Positions 7,191 to 14,337 of a stretch of DNA of 16,910 nt are shown here, one piece after another; the first letter of the stretch is position 1; every line of letters starts with the position of its first letter. The notes below the pieces were generated by a model. The model did no database searches and had not been told where the DNA came from. It saw only the letters and a program-made list of their open reading frames with translations. The DNA comes from Klenkia sp. (GTDB lineage Bacteria > Actinomycetota > Actinomycetes > Mycobacteriales > Geodermatophilaceae). The DNA lies in the NCBI GenBank assembly GCA_025966215.1, contig JAOPVM010000360.1, positions 1 through 16,910 of the forward strand, read 5' to 3'. Made by a program: the position numbers and the translations under genes.

Positions 7191-7196
7191 GACGGT

Positions 7197-8351
7197 CTAT
7201 CGGGTCGACCTGGGGAACTGCCGACGCAACGCCACCGCCGGCAGCGCCATCGCGGCGCCGACCACGGCCACGGCCGAGCTCAGCGGCAGGGCGACGAGGA
7301 GGCCGGCGACCGTCAACGGCGCGAAGAGGAGGGCGGCGGCGCGGAACGTGCCGCTGACCGCGATGGCTTCCCCGCGCTCCTCGGGATGCACCGCTTCGGC
7401 CGCCGTGGCCTGGCCGAGCACCTGCACGGCTCCGGCGGCGACGCCGCTGACGGCCAGCGCCACGGCCACCCACCCCACGTGGTCGGCCAGGGCCGGCGTG
7501 AGTCCGGTGGCCACTCCGGTGAGGAGGATGCCGACTGCCAGGCTCCGCCCGGACCAGCGCGCCGACACCCAGCCGGACAGGGCCGTGCCGACCAGCTGCG
7601 CCCCGTTGGCGACCGACACGAGGAGCCCGATCCTGGAGGACGACTGGCCGGCCGCGATCAGGGCGACGGGCACGTAGGACGTCAGCAGTGCCCGCCACGC
7701 GCCTGCCGTCATCCCCGCCCAGCATCCGACGCTGACCCCCGGCCGACGCCACAGTCGTCCGGGCGGGCGATCGGCAGGGGGGCTGAAGGGCGGAAGACGG
7801 TCCAGCAGGAACGCAGGCACGACGCCGACGACGGCGACGCCGGCCGAGACGACGAGCGCCGCCGAAGGGGAGTCCTCCGACACCACGCCGGCGATCAGCG
7901 GCCCCACGAGCAAGCCCACGGCGGCCACCAGGTTGACGCGGGCGAGCGCCCCGGCAGCACGCCTGGAGCCCCGGACGACGTGGGTCTGACTGCCGGTCCA
8001 GAAGCACGCTCGGGCCACGCCCTGCAGCAGCTGGGCGATCACGAAGGGCGCAGGCTCCGTGGACAGGGCGACCAGGCCGCCACTGAGTGCCAGGAACACA
8101 CCCGCGGCGGCGACGAGGGTCCAGTCGGCCCACCGGCGCATCGCCCAGCCCAGGACGAGTCGAACAGCCATCTGCGACACGGCCGAGGCCGCTGTCAGGG
8201 CGCCGACGCCGACGGCGGAGTAGCCACTCTGCACAGCGAGGAGAGGGAGCGCGACGCTGGCGATCCCCAACGACAGGGAGAAGATGCCCGCGCCGCTCGC
8301 GGAGGCGACCGTGTCGCGGGACGGAGGGCCGACGTGCCGTCGCCAGTTCAT
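7197..8351 (-). CDS. Major facilitator superfamily transporter
   Basis: A 384-residue polytopic membrane protein. It has about twelve hydrophobic segments, beginning after a short cytoplasmic MNWRRHVGPPSRD leader with FSLSLGIASVALPLLAV. Two repeats of six helices are separated by a hydrophilic loop near DRLPPFSPPADRPPGRLWRR. Arg/Trp motifs such as GWAMRRWAD after helix 2 match the MFS signature position. I chose the ATG at 8349-8351 because upstream codons encode non-homologous, charged sequence; the Shine-Dalgarno is weak. A copy of the locus operator sits 33 bases upstream (8385-8398). Its role is probably uptake or efflux of the aromatic acid or a product; the substrate is not readable from sequence. 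It converges on the broken class II aldolase, with almost no gap. Confidence 0.85.
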   Translation of the reverse strand: MNWRRHVGPPSRDTVASASGAGIFSLSLGIASVALPLLAVQSGYSAVGVGALTAASAVSQMAVRLVLGWAMRRWADWTLVAAAGVFLALSGGLVALSTEPAPFVIAQLLQGVARACFWTGSQTHVVRGSRRAAGALARVNLVAAVGLLVGPLIAGVVSEDSPSAALVVSAGVAVVGVVPAFLLDRLPPFSPPADRPPGRLWRRPGVSVGCWAGMTAGAWRALLTSYVPVALIAAGQSSSRIGLLVSVANGAQLVGTALSGWVSARWSGRSLAVGILLTGVATGLTPALADHVGWVAVALAVSGVAAGAVQVLGQATAAEAVHPEERGEAIAVSGTFRAAALLFAPLTVAGLLVALPLSSAVAVVGAAMALPAVALRRQFPRSTR

Positions 8352-8558
8352 CGCTGCGTCACCGCCCCGGTCTCGGTCGTGCCGATTGGCCAGACCATAA
8401 GACCACGAGCGACGTCGTCTGCCCAGGTGCCAGGTGCCGAGAACCGCCCAGCGCCCGATCCCGGCAGGAGCGCTCACCGTCGCGGCGCATCGACGACGCG
8501 GGCTCGATGCCGGAGCCGAGGGAGCAGCCGACGACCCGCCCCGGGTGGGCGTCCTCGA
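8352..8558. other. Intergenic border between catabolic locus and purine operon
   Basis: This 207-base stretch contains the transporter promoter and operator at its left end. The rest, about 8400-8558, shows no gene I can support. A minus-strand frame across it reads LWLIEDAHPGRVVGCSLG, which faintly recalls part of an acetyltransferase-like fold. It has no start, motif or coding context, so it may be a remnant. A short tandem repeat AGGTGCC x2 lies near 8424-8437. Confidence 0.4.
8385..8398 (+). promoter_or_regulatory. Operator site D
   Basis: ATTGGCCAGACCAT, with 8387-8397 forming TGGCC-A-GACCA, one mismatch from perfect symmetry. It lies 33 bases upstream of the transporter ATG. On the minus strand TATGGT at its edge could be the -10 box, so a bound repressor would block the promoter. 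Confidence 0.55.
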
Positions 8559-9119
8559 TCAGCCAGAGGTGGAGCCCGGCGACGTGCCTCCAGCCAGGGC
8601 CTCCGGGGAGGCCTGGCGCGCCAGACCGCCCCGCCGGTCGACGACCGGCGGCTGCACCGACCAGGGGAAGTCGATCCAGGCGTCGGTGCGCTTCCAGACG
8701 TAGTCGCACGTCACGACCGAGCGGGGCTTCTCGTAGACCACCGCGGACCGCACCTCGGCGACGTAGCCGGCGCAGAAGTCGCGGACCAGCTCCAGGGTCC
8801 TGCCGGTGTCGGCGACGTCGTCGGCGATGAGCACGATGGCCCCGGTCAGGTCGACCCGGTCCAGGTTCGGCGGCAGCATGACCGGCAGCTCGAGCCGCTC
8901 GTCCACGCCGGTGTAGAACTCCACGTTCATCACGAAGAGGTTCTTCACGTCCAGGGCGTAGCCCAGCGCCCCGCCGAGGAACAGCCCGCCTCGGGCGATC
9001 GCCAGGATGAGGTCGGGTTCGTAGCCGTCGTCGGCGACCTGCTGGGCGAGCGCACGCCCGGCCGTCCCGAACATCTCGTAGGTCAGGGTCTCCCGCTCGG
9101 GCGCCGTCACGTCGGGCAT
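8559..9119 (-). CDS. Phosphoribosyltransferase (purine salvage type) with extended C-terminus
   Basis: A 186-residue type I phosphoribosyltransferase. The PRPP-binding loop IADDVADTGRT is at residues 98-108 and the pyrophosphate-loop region IARGG at 41-45. WIDFPWS near 148-154 is typical of xanthine/guanine-type enzymes. It should join a purine base to PRPP in the cytoplasm; the exact base is not determined. It starts 1 base after the urate oxidase stop (TGAGATG), so the two are co-translated. This places salvage of xanthine or hypoxanthine beside urate destruction. Similar proteins usually end soon after the PPVV at 157-160. Here 26 further Gly/Ser/Ala-rich residues follow, encoded by DNA with three strong palindromes, which suggests that the original stop was lost at the border with the catabolic locus. 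Confidence 0.82.
   Translation of the reverse strand: MPDVTAPERETLTYEMFGTAGRALAQQVADDGYEPDLILAIARGGLFLGGALGYALDVKNLFVMNVEFYTGVDERLELPVMLPPNLDRVDLTGAIVLIADDVADTGRTLELVRDFCAGYVAEVRSAVVYEKPRSVVTCDYVWKRTDAWIDFPWSVQPPVVDRRGGLARQASPEALAGGTSPGSTSG
8593..8617 (-). repeat. Terminator-like hairpin inside the phosphoribosyltransferase tail
   Basis: GCCAGG-g-CCTCC pairs with GGAGGCCTGGC: 11 pairs with one bulged base. The neighbouring 12-base palindrome CTGGCGCGCCAG occupies 8613-8624. It sits in the atypical C-terminal extension of the coding frame, about 30-60 bases upstream of the present stop, and looks like a former transcription terminator. Confidence 0.5.
8631..8651. repeat. 21-base perfect palindrome CCGCCGGTCG-A-CGACCGGCGG
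   Basis: Ten-base arms flank one base. It spans the codons at the point where the phosphoribosyltransferase diverges from its usual end (Pro-Pro-Val-Val). It could act as a hairpin terminator or be a recombination scar; the sequence alone does not decide. Confidence 0.55.
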
Positions 9120-9120
9120 C

Positions 9121-10011
9121 TCAGCAGAAGCCCGGGGTGCCCTGCCAGGCGACCTCGGCCGGGGCCACGTCGTCGCGGAGCACCTGGCCCTCGATGAGGC
9201 CGTAGGGACGGTCGTCGGCGTGGTAGACCACGTCGGGGTTGTCCAGGCCGAAGGCCGACAGGTCCTGCAGGAAGTGGTGCTTGTTGGGCATCGACATCCG
9301 CACCTCGGCGACCTCGGGCACGGCCTCCAGCACGGCGGTCCCCATCGCGAACAGGGTCTGCTGCAGGGCGAGGGAGTGGGTGGACGCGAAGGCCTCCAGC
9401 AGCGTCGTCCGCACCGTGTCGTAGACGCCGTTCCAGTCCAGGTCGGTGCCCACGTAGCGCCAGCGGGCGGTCACCGCGGTGGCCAGGATCCGATCCCGGG
9501 TCTCGGCCAGGGTCGTGTACGCATCGCGCGGGAAGCCCCAGAACTCCGAGCCGGTGGACTTCAGGACGACGAGGTCGGTGAGCCCGGCGACCACGTGCCG
9601 GCCCTCGCCGTCGGCGGTGACGACGGCGGTGCGCACCTCGCCGCCGGCCTTGCGGAACGCGTGGTCGTGCGGGGCCCCGCCGATGGCGATCCGGTCCCAG
9701 CCGTAGGACTCCACGGCGACCCGGGCGCCGCTGACCCAGTCGTAGGAGCCGGCGAAGTGACCGGCCAGCCGCAGCCCGAACGCCTCGGGGGAGGCGATCC
9801 CGTCCCGGGCGAAGGCGAACACGGTGTTCTTCTGTGCGTCGGTGGTCAGCACGTGCGCGTTGTCGCCGGTCAGGTGCGCGGCGGCGAAGTCACCGCGCAG
9901 CGCCGAGCTGACGTTGAGGTCCACCAGGGTGTGCCGGGGGGTGGAGCGGTCGACCGCGACCACCCGCACCTCGGCCTTCCCGTACTGGTTGGGTCCGAGC
10001 ACGATCGCCAT
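9121..10011 (-). CDS. Urate oxidase (uricase)
   Basis: A 296-residue cofactor-free uricase oxidising urate to 5-hydroxyisourate plus H2O2. The catalytic set is visible: Lys12 (QYGKAEVRV), Thr57-Asp58 (VLTTDAQKNT), the stacking Phe in KSTGSEFWGF, the Arg of DRILAT and Asn/His of MPNKHHF. The length matches the family. The ATG at 10011 has GGAGAGG 8 bases upstream. No peroxisomal tail is present, as expected for a bacterium. It lies downstream of the genes for the next two pathway steps (HIU hydrolase and OHCU decarboxylase), with a DUF1348 gene between, and is coupled to the phosphoribosyltransferase. A near-palindrome with a CACGTG core (10045-10058) lies just upstream of its start. Confidence 0.95.
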   Translation of the reverse strand: MAIVLGPNQYGKAEVRVVAVDRSTPRHTLVDLNVSSALRGDFAAAHLTGDNAHVLTTDAQKNTVFAFARDGIASPEAFGLRLAGHFAGSYDWVSGARVAVESYGWDRIAIGGAPHDHAFRKAGGEVRTAVVTADGEGRHVVAGLTDLVVLKSTGSEFWGFPRDAYTTLAETRDRILATAVTARWRYVGTDLDWNGVYDTVRTTLLEAFASTHSLALQQTLFAMGTAVLEAVPEVAEVRMSMPNKHHFLQDLSAFGLDNPDVVYHADDRPYGLIEGQVLRDDVAPAEVAWQGTPGFC

Positions 10012-10044
10012 GCGCGCAGCCTCTCCGATGGGTGTGTCCGCGGT

Positions 10045-10058
10045 GTTGCACGTGGAAC
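10045..10058. promoter_or_regulatory. Near-palindrome GTTGCACGTGGAAC upstream of urate oxidase
   Basis: Six of seven base pairs match around a CACGTG core. It lies in the 52-base gap between the DUF1348 stop and the urate oxidase start, the largest gap within the operon. It could be an internal regulatory site. No regulator gene is adjacent. Confidence 0.3.
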
Positions 10059-10063
10059 GTCGG

Positions 10064-10525
10064 TCAGTGGAGTGGGATGTCCCGGCCTCGCTCGGCCTCG
10101 GGACGGGGGCCGGATGTGCGCCGGTCGGCCTCGGTGATCGCCACGTCGTCGATGCTCGCCTCGCGCCGGCGCATGAGACCCAGCTCGTCGAACTCCCACA
10201 GCTCGTTGCCGTAGCTGCGCCAGCACTGCCCGTCGGCGTCGCGCCACTCGTACTGGAACCGCACGGCGATCCGGTCGTCGGTGAACGACCAGAGGCTCTT
10301 GCGCAGCGCGTAGTCGAGCTCCTTCGCCCACTTGTCGGTGAGGAAGGCGACCACCTCGGCCCGTCCGGTCAGGAACTGGTCGCGGTTGCGCCAGACGGTG
10401 TCCTCGCTGTACGCCAGGCTCACCCGGTGCGGGTCGCGGCTGTTCCACGCGTCCTCGGCGGCCTGCACCTTGGCAGCAGCACTCTCCCGGTCGAAGGGCG
10501 GGAACGGCGGGCGGGGTTCGCTCAC
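10064..10525 (-). CDS. DUF1348 / NTF2-like protein in the urate operon
   Basis: A 153-residue protein of the DUF1348 (nuclear transport factor 2-like, SnoaL-type cone fold) family. Typical sequence features are [31 protein letters not shown] and the C-terminal [18 protein letters not shown]. The GTG start at 10525 has GAGAGGA 6 bases upstream. It lies 11 bases after the HIU hydrolase stop and 52 bases before urate oxidase on the same strand, so it is almost certainly co-transcribed with them. The family has no established reaction that I can name. Its place suggests a helper role in urate breakdown, for instance handling an unstable intermediate, but this is inference. No signal peptide or membrane segment is visible. 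Confidence 0.8.
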   Translation of the reverse strand: MSEPRPPFPPFDRESAAAKVQAAEDAWNSRDPHRVSLAYSEDTVWRNRDQFLTGRAEVVAFLTDKWAKELDYALRKSLWSFTDDRIAVRFQYEWRDADGQCWRSYGNELWEFDELGLMRRREASIDDVAITEADRRTSGPRPEAERGRDIPLH

Positions 10526-10536
10526 GAGTGGTCCTC

Positions 10537-10851
10537 TCAGCTTCCGCGGTACGTGCTGAACGCGAACGGCGCCAGCAGCAGTGGCACGTGGTGGTGCGCG
10601 GTCGGGTCGAGGACGGCGAACTCCAGCGTCACCGAGGGGTAGAAGGTCTCCCGGCCCTGGTCGGCGAACCACTCCCCGGTGCCGAAGACGATCCGGTGCG
10701 CCCCCGCGGTGCCCTCCTCGAGCAGCCGGCAGCGGCCATCGGCATCGGTCACCGACGAGGCGAGCAGCTGCGGACCCCGCAACAGCTGCACCGTCATCCC
10801 CGCCGCGGGCCGGCCGAGCACCGAGTCGAGCACGTGCGTGGAGATGCTCAC
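10537..10851 (-). CDS. 5-hydroxyisourate hydrolase (transthyretin-like)
   Basis: A 104-residue HIU hydrolase, which opens 5-hydroxyisourate (the product of urate oxidase) to OHCU. The N-terminal [17 protein letters not shown] carries the conserved His6. [19 protein letters not shown] at the end contains the His-rich segment and the diagnostic C-terminal tetrapeptide YRGS. The GTG start overlaps the OHCU decarboxylase stop by 4 bases (GTGA), which marks translational coupling. A much longer open frame extends upstream on this strand across other genes, but homology begins only here. Expected as a cytoplasmic homotetramer. Confidence 0.93.
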   Translation of the reverse strand: MSISTHVLDSVLGRPAAGMTVQLLRGPQLLASSVTDADGRCRLLEEGTAGAHRIVFGTGEWFADQGRETFYPSVTLEFAVLDPTAHHHVPLLLAPFAFSTYRGS

Positions 10852-11345
10852 GCCCTCACCAGCCCGCGCACCCGGAGCTCGGTGATCTGGGCCAGCTGCT
10901 CGAGCACCTCGGGTCGCTCCTCGTCGGGGGTGTGGGCCAGGCGGCGCTGGAGCTCGGCGAGCATCTCCTCCGGGGTGCGGCCGGTGGCCCGGATGAGGAA
11001 CACGTGGTCGAAGCGTGCCTCGTAGTCCCGATTGCCCTGGGTCAGGGCGTCGCGCACGTCGTCGGCCGCGGTGGACATCGACGCCTGCTCGCGCCGGGAC
11101 GACGACGCCTCCGCCGAGTCCCCGGAGACCCGGTCCCCGATCCGCGGGTGCGCGGCGAGTGCCTGGACGACCTCGGCCCACGGCAGCGCCCGGGACACCT
11201 CGCCGGCCCGGTCGACCAGGGCGTCCACCGAGGAGTACGGCCGGCCCGCGGCCACGGTCGGGGCGAAGGAGTCCGCGGCGTTGCACGCGCGCAGCGCCTG
11301 CGTCACCTGGTCGACGTCGGCTGCGGAGAAGCTGGACAGGTCCAC
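10848..11345 (-). CDS. 2-oxo-4-hydroxy-4-carboxy-5-ureidoimidazoline (OHCU) decarboxylase
   Basis: A 165-residue OHCU decarboxylase giving S-allantoin, the third step after urate oxidase and HIU hydrolase. The catalytic His66 lies in AHPRIGD (65-71). SRREQ (83-87) supplies Glu86 and Gln87, matching the known His67/Glu87 layout of animal homologues. [14 protein letters not shown] follows. The GTG at 11345 is chosen because homologues begin with MDLxxF-like sequence here; the Shine-Dalgarno is weak. It is the first gene of the urate operon and diverges from malate synthase, with only 43 bases between starts. Cysteine in [15 protein letters not shown] is absent, as in most bacterial members. Confidence 0.92.
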   Translation of the reverse strand: MDLSSFSAADVDQVTQALRACNAADSFAPTVAAGRPYSSVDALVDRAGEVSRALPWAEVVQALAAHPRIGDRVSGDSAEASSSRREQASMSTAADDVRDALTQGNRDYEARFDHVFLIRATGRTPEEMLAELQRRLAHTPDEERPEVLEQLAQITELRVRGLVRA

Positions 11346-11388
11346 GGCTGCGAGGATGCCAGGACCCAACCGGATCGAAGGAGCACGC
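11346..11388. promoter_or_regulatory. Compact 43-base divergent gap, urate operon / malate synthase
   Basis: It holds the malate synthase Shine-Dalgarno (AAGGAG, 11378-11383) and little else. Two full promoters cannot fit without reaching into coding sequence on at least one side. I see no clear -35/-10 pair and no strong palindrome. The signals may lie inside the first codons of either gene, or one start may be misplaced. Confidence 0.4.
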
Positions 11389-12960
11389 GTGGTCGACGTC
11401 CAGGTGATCGGTCCCGAGGTCGAGCGGTCGGCGGAGGTGCTCACCCCCGAGGCCCTGCAGTTCGTCGGAGGACTGCAGCACCTGTTCGGTGCCAGTCGCG
11501 ACGAGCTGCTCGCCACCCGCGCCCTCCACCGGCAGGCCATCGCCGGCGGGCAGCCGCTGGACTTCCGGGTGGAGACCGCCGACGTCCGCGCCGGTGACTG
11601 GCAGGTCCCGCCGCCCCCGCCCGGTCTCGTCCGGCGCCGGGTCGAGATCACCGGGCCCACCGAGCCGAAGATGGCGATCAACGCGCTGAACTGCGGTGCC
11701 GACGTGTGGCTGGCCGACCTCGAGGACGCCAACAACCCGCACTGGCGCAACGTCGTCACCGGGCAGGTCGTGCTGAAGGACGCCGTCCGCGGCTCGCTGG
11801 AGTTCACCAGCCCCGAGGGCACGCAGTACGCCGTCCGCCCGGACGCCGTGCTGCCCACGATCGTGCCCCGCCCGCGCGGCTGGCACCTCGACGAGCGACA
11901 CCTGCTGGTCGACGGCGACCCGGTGGTGGCCGCGTTCGTCGACGCCGGTCTGTACCTGTTCCACAACGCGGAGGAGCAGCTGGAACGCGGCAGCGGGCCG
12001 TACTTCTACCTGCCGAAGATGGAGTCCCACCTCGAGGCGCGGCTGTGGGCCGACGTGTTCGTGCACTGCGAGCGCGAGCTGGGGCTCCCGCGCGGCTCGA
12101 TCCGCGCCACGATGCTCATCGAGACCATCCCGGCCGCGTTCGAGATGGAGGAGATGCTCTACGAGTTGCGCGAGCACGCCACCGGGCTGAACGCCGGGCG
12201 CTGGGACTACCTGTTCAGCGTGGTCAAGGTCTTCCGGGACGCCGGTGCCGACTTCGTGCTGCCCGACCGCTCCGCCGTCACCATGACCGCGCCGATGATG
12301 CGGGCCTACACCGAGCAGCTCGTGGCCACCTGCCACCGCCGCGGCGCCATGGCGATCGGCGGCATGGCCGCGGCGATCCCCAGCCGACGCGACGCCGAGG
12401 CCAACGAGAAGGCACTCGCCAAGGTCCGCGAGGACAAGACCCGAGAGGCCGGTGACGGTTTCGACGGCTCCTGGGTCGCCCACCCCGACCTGGTCGGCCT
12501 CTGCCGCGAGGTGTTCGAGGGCGTGCTCGGTACCGCCGACAACCAGCTCACCCGCCAGCGGGACGACGTGCACGTGACCGCGGCCCAGCTGCTGGACGTC
12601 GCCGGCGTGCCCGGGGAGCGCACCGAGGCGGGGCTGCGGGCCAACGTCGAGGTCGGCATCCGCTACCTCGCGGCCTGGCTGACCGGCAACGGCGCGGTCG
12701 GCATCCACGGCCTGATGGAGGACGCCGCGACCGCCGAGATCTCCCGCTCCCAGGTCTGGCAGTGGGTGCGCTCCGGCGTCGTGCTGGACACCGGGGAGAC
12801 GGTCACCGCGGAGCTGGTGCACCGGGTGATCCAGGAGGAGGTCGCCGGGATCGGTGAGCTCGACCGGCTGGACGACGCCCGCCGGTTGTTCGAGCAGGTC
12901 GCGCTGGCCGACGAGTTCCCCGACTTCCTGACCCTGCCCGCCTACGCCCTCGTCGATTGA
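11389..12960 (+). CDS. aceB: Malate synthase A
   Basis: A 523-residue malate synthase condensing glyoxylate with acetyl-CoA to malate, close to the usual length of the A isoform. Recognisable blocks are LADLEDANNPHWRN near residue 105, GPYFYLPKMESHLEARLW, the signature TMLIETIPAAFEMEEMLYELREH, and FDGSWVAHP near residue 360. The GTG at 11389 has AAGGAG 5 bases upstream; an upstream in-frame extension overlaps the opposing OHCU decarboxylase gene and is not homologous. Divergence from the urate operon makes sense because allantoin breakdown yields glyoxylate. No isocitrate lyase is in the window, so the ureide route is the likelier glyoxylate source here. Its TGA overlaps the next ATG by one base. 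Confidence 0.93.
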   Translation: MVDVQVIGPEVERSAEVLTPEALQFVGGLQHLFGASRDELLATRALHRQAIAGGQPLDFRVETADVRAGDWQVPPPPPGLVRRRVEITGPTEPKMAINALNCGADVWLADLEDANNPHWRNVVTGQVVLKDAVRGSLEFTSPEGTQYAVRPDAVLPTIVPRPRGWHLDERHLLVDGDPVVAAFVDAGLYLFHNAEEQLERGSGPYFYLPKMESHLEARLWADVFVHCERELGLPRGSIRATMLIETIPAAFEMEEMLYELREHATGLNAGRWDYLFSVVKVFRDAGADFVLPDRSAVTMTAPMMRAYTEQLVATCHRRGAMAIGGMAAAIPSRRDAEANEKALAKVREDKTREAGDGFDGSWVAHPDLVGLCREVFEGVLGTADNQLTRQRDDVHVTAAQLLDVAGVPGERTEAGLRANVEVGIRYLAAWLTGNGAVGIHGLMEDAATAEISRSQVWQWVRSGVVLDTGETVTAELVHRVIQEEVAGIGELDRLDDARRLFEQVALADEFPDFLTLPAYALVD

Positions 12961-14159
12961 TGGACGAGGCAGTCCTGGTCGAGCTGGACCGCCGGCTCGG
13001 CCCGGTCGACGACGCCCGGGCGGCGGCGTACCCGGGGGAGCGGTCCACCCGGCAGCCGGTGCACACCTGCTACGTCCCGGCCGACGCCGTCGTCCCCGGC
13101 CTGGTGCAGCACTGGGGGAGGACGGCGCTGGCCGCGCTCGACGAGCACGGGCTGCCTGACCTGGGGATCCCGGGGGAGCTCGTCGAGCAGGTGCTGCCGA
13201 GGGTGCGGGAGAAGCTGGCGCGCGAGCCGGTCGAGGACCTGCGGGTGGACAGCGAGGACGGCTACCGCGGCCCACCCGACCGGGAGGACCACGACGTGCG
13301 GACGGCGGCCGCGACGCTGGCCGCCGAGGCGACCCTGCCGCCGTTCTGGGGCACCCGGGCGAAGTCGCTGGAGGGCCCGACCCGCCGCCGGGGCGTCCGC
13401 TCGCTCGACCTGTTCCTCGGCGGGCTGGCCGGGCGGGACCGCGCGATCGTCACGCTGCCCAAGGTCACCGCCGTCGAGCAGGTGGCCGCGTTCCTGCCGG
13501 TGCTCGACGCCCTGGAGCAGGCGCACGGCCTCGCGCTGGACCTCGAGCTGCAGGTCGAGACCCCGCAGGCGGTGCTCGGCCCGGACGGCGTCGCGACGTT
13601 GGCCGCGATGCTGCACGCCGGCGGTGGCCGGGTGGCCGGGCTGCACTACGGCACCTACGACTACTCGGCCTCGCTGGGCATCGCCGCCGCGCACCAGGCC
13701 GGCGACCACCCCGCGGCCGACCACGCCAAGGCCACGATGCAGGTCGCGGTCGCCGGCACCGGGGCGCGCGCGGTGGACGGCTCGACCAACGTGCTGCCCG
13801 TCGGTGACCGGGACGCGGTGCACCACGGCTGGCAGCTGCACGCCGGGCTGGTCCGGCGCGCCCTGCAGCGCGGCTTCTACCAGGGCTGGGACCTGCACCC
13901 GGCCCAGCTCGTCACGCGGTACGTGGCCACGTACGCGTTCTTCCGGGCCGCGCTGCCCGCTGCCGGCGCCCGGCTGTCGGCCTACGTGAGCCGGGTCGAC
14001 GGCGGGGTGCTCGACGAGCCGGCGACCGCCCGGGCGCTGGCCACGGTGGTGCTGCGTGGGCTGGACTGCGGTGCGTTCGACGTGGCCGAGGCCGACGCCG
14101 CGACCGGGTTGGACCGGCCCGTGCTGGACCGGCTGGCCGGGAGGGCGCAACCGGGTTGA
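12960..14159 (+). CDS. DUF6986 family, CitE/HpcH-like aldolase/lyase fold
   Basis: A 399-residue protein from the ATG at 12960, which overlaps the malate synthase stop by one base (TTGATGG); a TTG at 12957 is in frame but less likely. It belongs to the PEP-mutase/HpcH-HpaI TIM-barrel group. Recognisable pieces are LRVDSEDGYRG, VTLPKV, LELQVETPQAVLG with the Glu-Thr-Pro seen in CitE-like enzymes, LHYGTYDYSASLGI and QGWDLHPAQL. The family has no firmly assigned reaction that I can name. Tight coupling to malate synthase suggests chemistry on glyoxylate, malyl-CoA or a related 2-oxo/hydroxy acid. Acidic and Arg residues for Mg2+ and carboxylate binding appear intact, so it is probably an active enzyme and not a degenerate copy. 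Confidence 0.82.
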   Translation: MDEAVLVELDRRLGPVDDARAAAYPGERSTRQPVHTCYVPADAVVPGLVQHWGRTALAALDEHGLPDLGIPGELVEQVLPRVREKLAREPVEDLRVDSEDGYRGPPDREDHDVRTAAATLAAEATLPPFWGTRAKSLEGPTRRRGVRSLDLFLGGLAGRDRAIVTLPKVTAVEQVAAFLPVLDALEQAHGLALDLELQVETPQAVLGPDGVATLAAMLHAGGGRVAGLHYGTYDYSASLGIAAAHQAGDHPAADHAKATMQVAVAGTGARAVDGSTNVLPVGDRDAVHHGWQLHAGLVRRALQRGFYQGWDLHPAQLVTRYVATYAFFRAALPAAGARLSAYVSRVDGGVLDEPATARALATVVLRGLDCGAFDVAEADAATGLDRPVLDRLAGRAQPG

Positions 14160-14216
14160 GCACCGTCGACACGCCGGATGTGCACGCTCACACCTGCGCC
14201 CCGCGGTGAAGCCGCA

Positions 14217-14241
14217 GCTCACGAGCGCGGCGGTCGTGAGC
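14217..14241 (+). terminator. Hairpin after the DUF6986 gene
   Basis: GCTCACGA (14217-14224) pairs perfectly with TCGTGAGC (14234-14241) around a 9-base loop, 57 bases after the stop codon. No T-run follows. The remaining sequence to 14337 shows no gene, only the leader of the next one. Confidence 0.5.
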
Positions 14242-14337
14242 CGGGGCAGCCACCGCCCAGCCTGCTGGTTGCGGGACGGCGGCATGCTCCATGATGAGGG
14301 GATCGGCCTGACCGGGTCGGACGGGACGGAGGACGAC

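Noticed and set aside
8398..8558. Possible acetyltransferase fragment (LWLIEDAHPGRVVG...)
   Set aside because: Only a short, weak resemblance with no start and no further motif. Listed as unexplained border sequence.
7386..9197. A 603-codon plus-strand open frame
   Set aside because: It lies opposite the transporter and phosphoribosyltransferase and reads as His/Arg/Gly-rich antisense.
10537..13275. A 912-codon minus-strand open frame across malate synthase, OHCU decarboxylase and HIU hydrolase
   Set aside because: Only its last 104 codons encode a recognisable protein (HIU hydrolase). The rest is Gly/Arg/Pro-rich, low-complexity antisense of malate synthase, typical of high-GC shadow frames.
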